Shown here: piece by piece, positions 6,591 through 7,078 of the stretch
Numbering within the stretch: position 1 is the first letter of the stretch
How the letters are laid out: the number at the start of each line of letters is the position of its first letter
DNA from: JALOTE01 sp031422195
Lineage (GTDB): Bacteria; Pseudomonadota; Alphaproteobacteria; Rhizobiales; Rhizobiaceae
Assembly: GCA_031422195.1 (NCBI GenBank)
Contig: JANOPZ010000071.1
Location: 1-7,078 of the forward strand
Length of the DNA stretch: 7,078 nucleotides
Reading direction: 5' to 3'
Made by a program: the position numbers and the translations under genes
The notes under the pieces: model-generated
What the model saw: only the letters and a program-made list of their open reading frames with translations
Told to the model about the DNA's origin: nothing
Databases searched by the model: none

Positions 6591-7078
6591 TCATTCCATC
6601 CAATGGGCTGCAGTTAAATCAATGGCTTGAATGGGCGCATTTTCCCACAAGCCCATGACCTTTGCATCGTGTATGCCGGTTTGGGCAAGCTGGAAAATAT
6701 AGCCATTGACGGCATCTTCCGTGATGATTTTTTGGGCTTCACCAAGCAAGGCGTTTCGCGCTGCTGGATCAGCCGTCACATCCAGTTTAGCCATTGTTTC
6801 ATCAAATTTGGCGTTGGCGTACTGGAAATAATAGTCCTTACGGCTATAAATGTTGATGTCGTTGGGCTCGGTATGAGACACGATCGTCAGGTCATAATCT
6901 TTGTTGGTGAAAACTTGATCGATCCACTGCGCCCATTCAACAGGTATAATTTCGAGATCAATGCCGATTTCACGCAATTGAGCTGCAATGATTTCGCCGC
7001 CCCGACGTGCGTAGGTTACCGGTGGCAGTTTCAGGGTTGCCTTAAAACCTGTAGGAAAACCAGCTTCTGTCAACAATG
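6591..7078 (-). CDS. ABC substrate-binding protein, family 5 (DppA/OppA-like), C-terminal part only
   Basis: The last 162 or so residues of a periplasmic extracytoplasmic binding protein of the SBP_bac_5 family, the solute receptor of the importer encoded downstream. The frame is open to the window edge. The full protein is normally about 500-550 residues, so the signal peptide and about two thirds of the protein are missing here. Visible family features start with L-L-x-E-A-G-F-P-x-G-F at the edge, which is the usual entry to the last part of the C-terminal lobe. Next come E-I-I-A-A-Q-L-R-E-I-G-I-D-L-E-I and the W-A-Q-W segment, then DYDLTIVSH and the stretch ending in AQKIITEDAVNGYIFQLAQ, where relatives have E-A-Q-x-I-x-x-x-x-x-P. 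It ends at TGA 6591-6593. The ligand cannot be called: dipeptides, oligopeptides, opines, glutathione and nickel chelates all use this family. Confidence 0.9.
   Translation of the reverse strand, partial: LLTEAGFPTGFKATLKLPPVTYARRGGEIIAAQLREIGIDLEIIPVEWAQWIDQVFTNKDYDLTIVSHTEPNDINIYSRKDYYFQYANAKFDETMAKLDVTADPAARNALLGEAQKIITEDAVNGYIFQLAQTGIHDAKVMGLWENAPIQAIDLTAAHWME

Overview
The window looks like ordinary chromosome from an alphaproteobacterium, most likely of the Hyphomicrobiales (Rhizobiales). Three things point there. Coding density is high, with mixed base composition and Gram-negative gene families. There is the end of a cobK-type cobalamin gene. Most tellingly, the intergenic block at about 2924-3029 closely resembles, from memory, the palindromic intergenic mosaic elements scattered through Rhizobium, Agrobacterium, Brucella and Mesorhizobium genomes. 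I cannot name a genus.

Layout. On the left, three genes run on the + strand. The first is the 3' part of cobK (precorrin-6A reductase, cobalamin biosynthesis), cut by the window edge. Next, 23 bp downstream, is a predicted lipoprotein with a DUF900-type alpha/beta-hydrolase domain. After a 102-bp gap comes a 12-helix MFS exporter of the Bcr/CflA drug-resistance type, with a clear Shine-Dalgarno and an intrinsic terminator. On the right, four genes run on the - strand and form one ABC peptide-type uptake operon. In transcription order they are a family-5 substrate-binding protein (only its C-terminal part is in the window), a DppB-type permease, a DppC-type permease, and a fused double ATPase. 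The two blocks converge on the 101-bp mosaic element.

How the genes work together. The binding protein should capture a peptide or similar solute in the periplasm and deliver it to the DppB/DppC heterodimer. The single 531-residue protein supplies both nucleotide-binding domains, replacing separate DppD and DppF subunits. The last three genes overlap or abut by 1-4 bases, so their translation is probably coupled. The binding-protein gene is set apart by a 73-bp gap holding a strong hairpin with no U-tract, an arrangement that commonly lets the binding protein be made in excess of the membrane parts. The substrate cannot be read from this sequence.

I did not find a convincing undescribed system. 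The points most worth a second look are the mosaic element between the converging operons, the hairpin after the binding-protein gene, the pairing of cobK with a lipoprotein hydrolase, and an insertion in the DppB-type permease.
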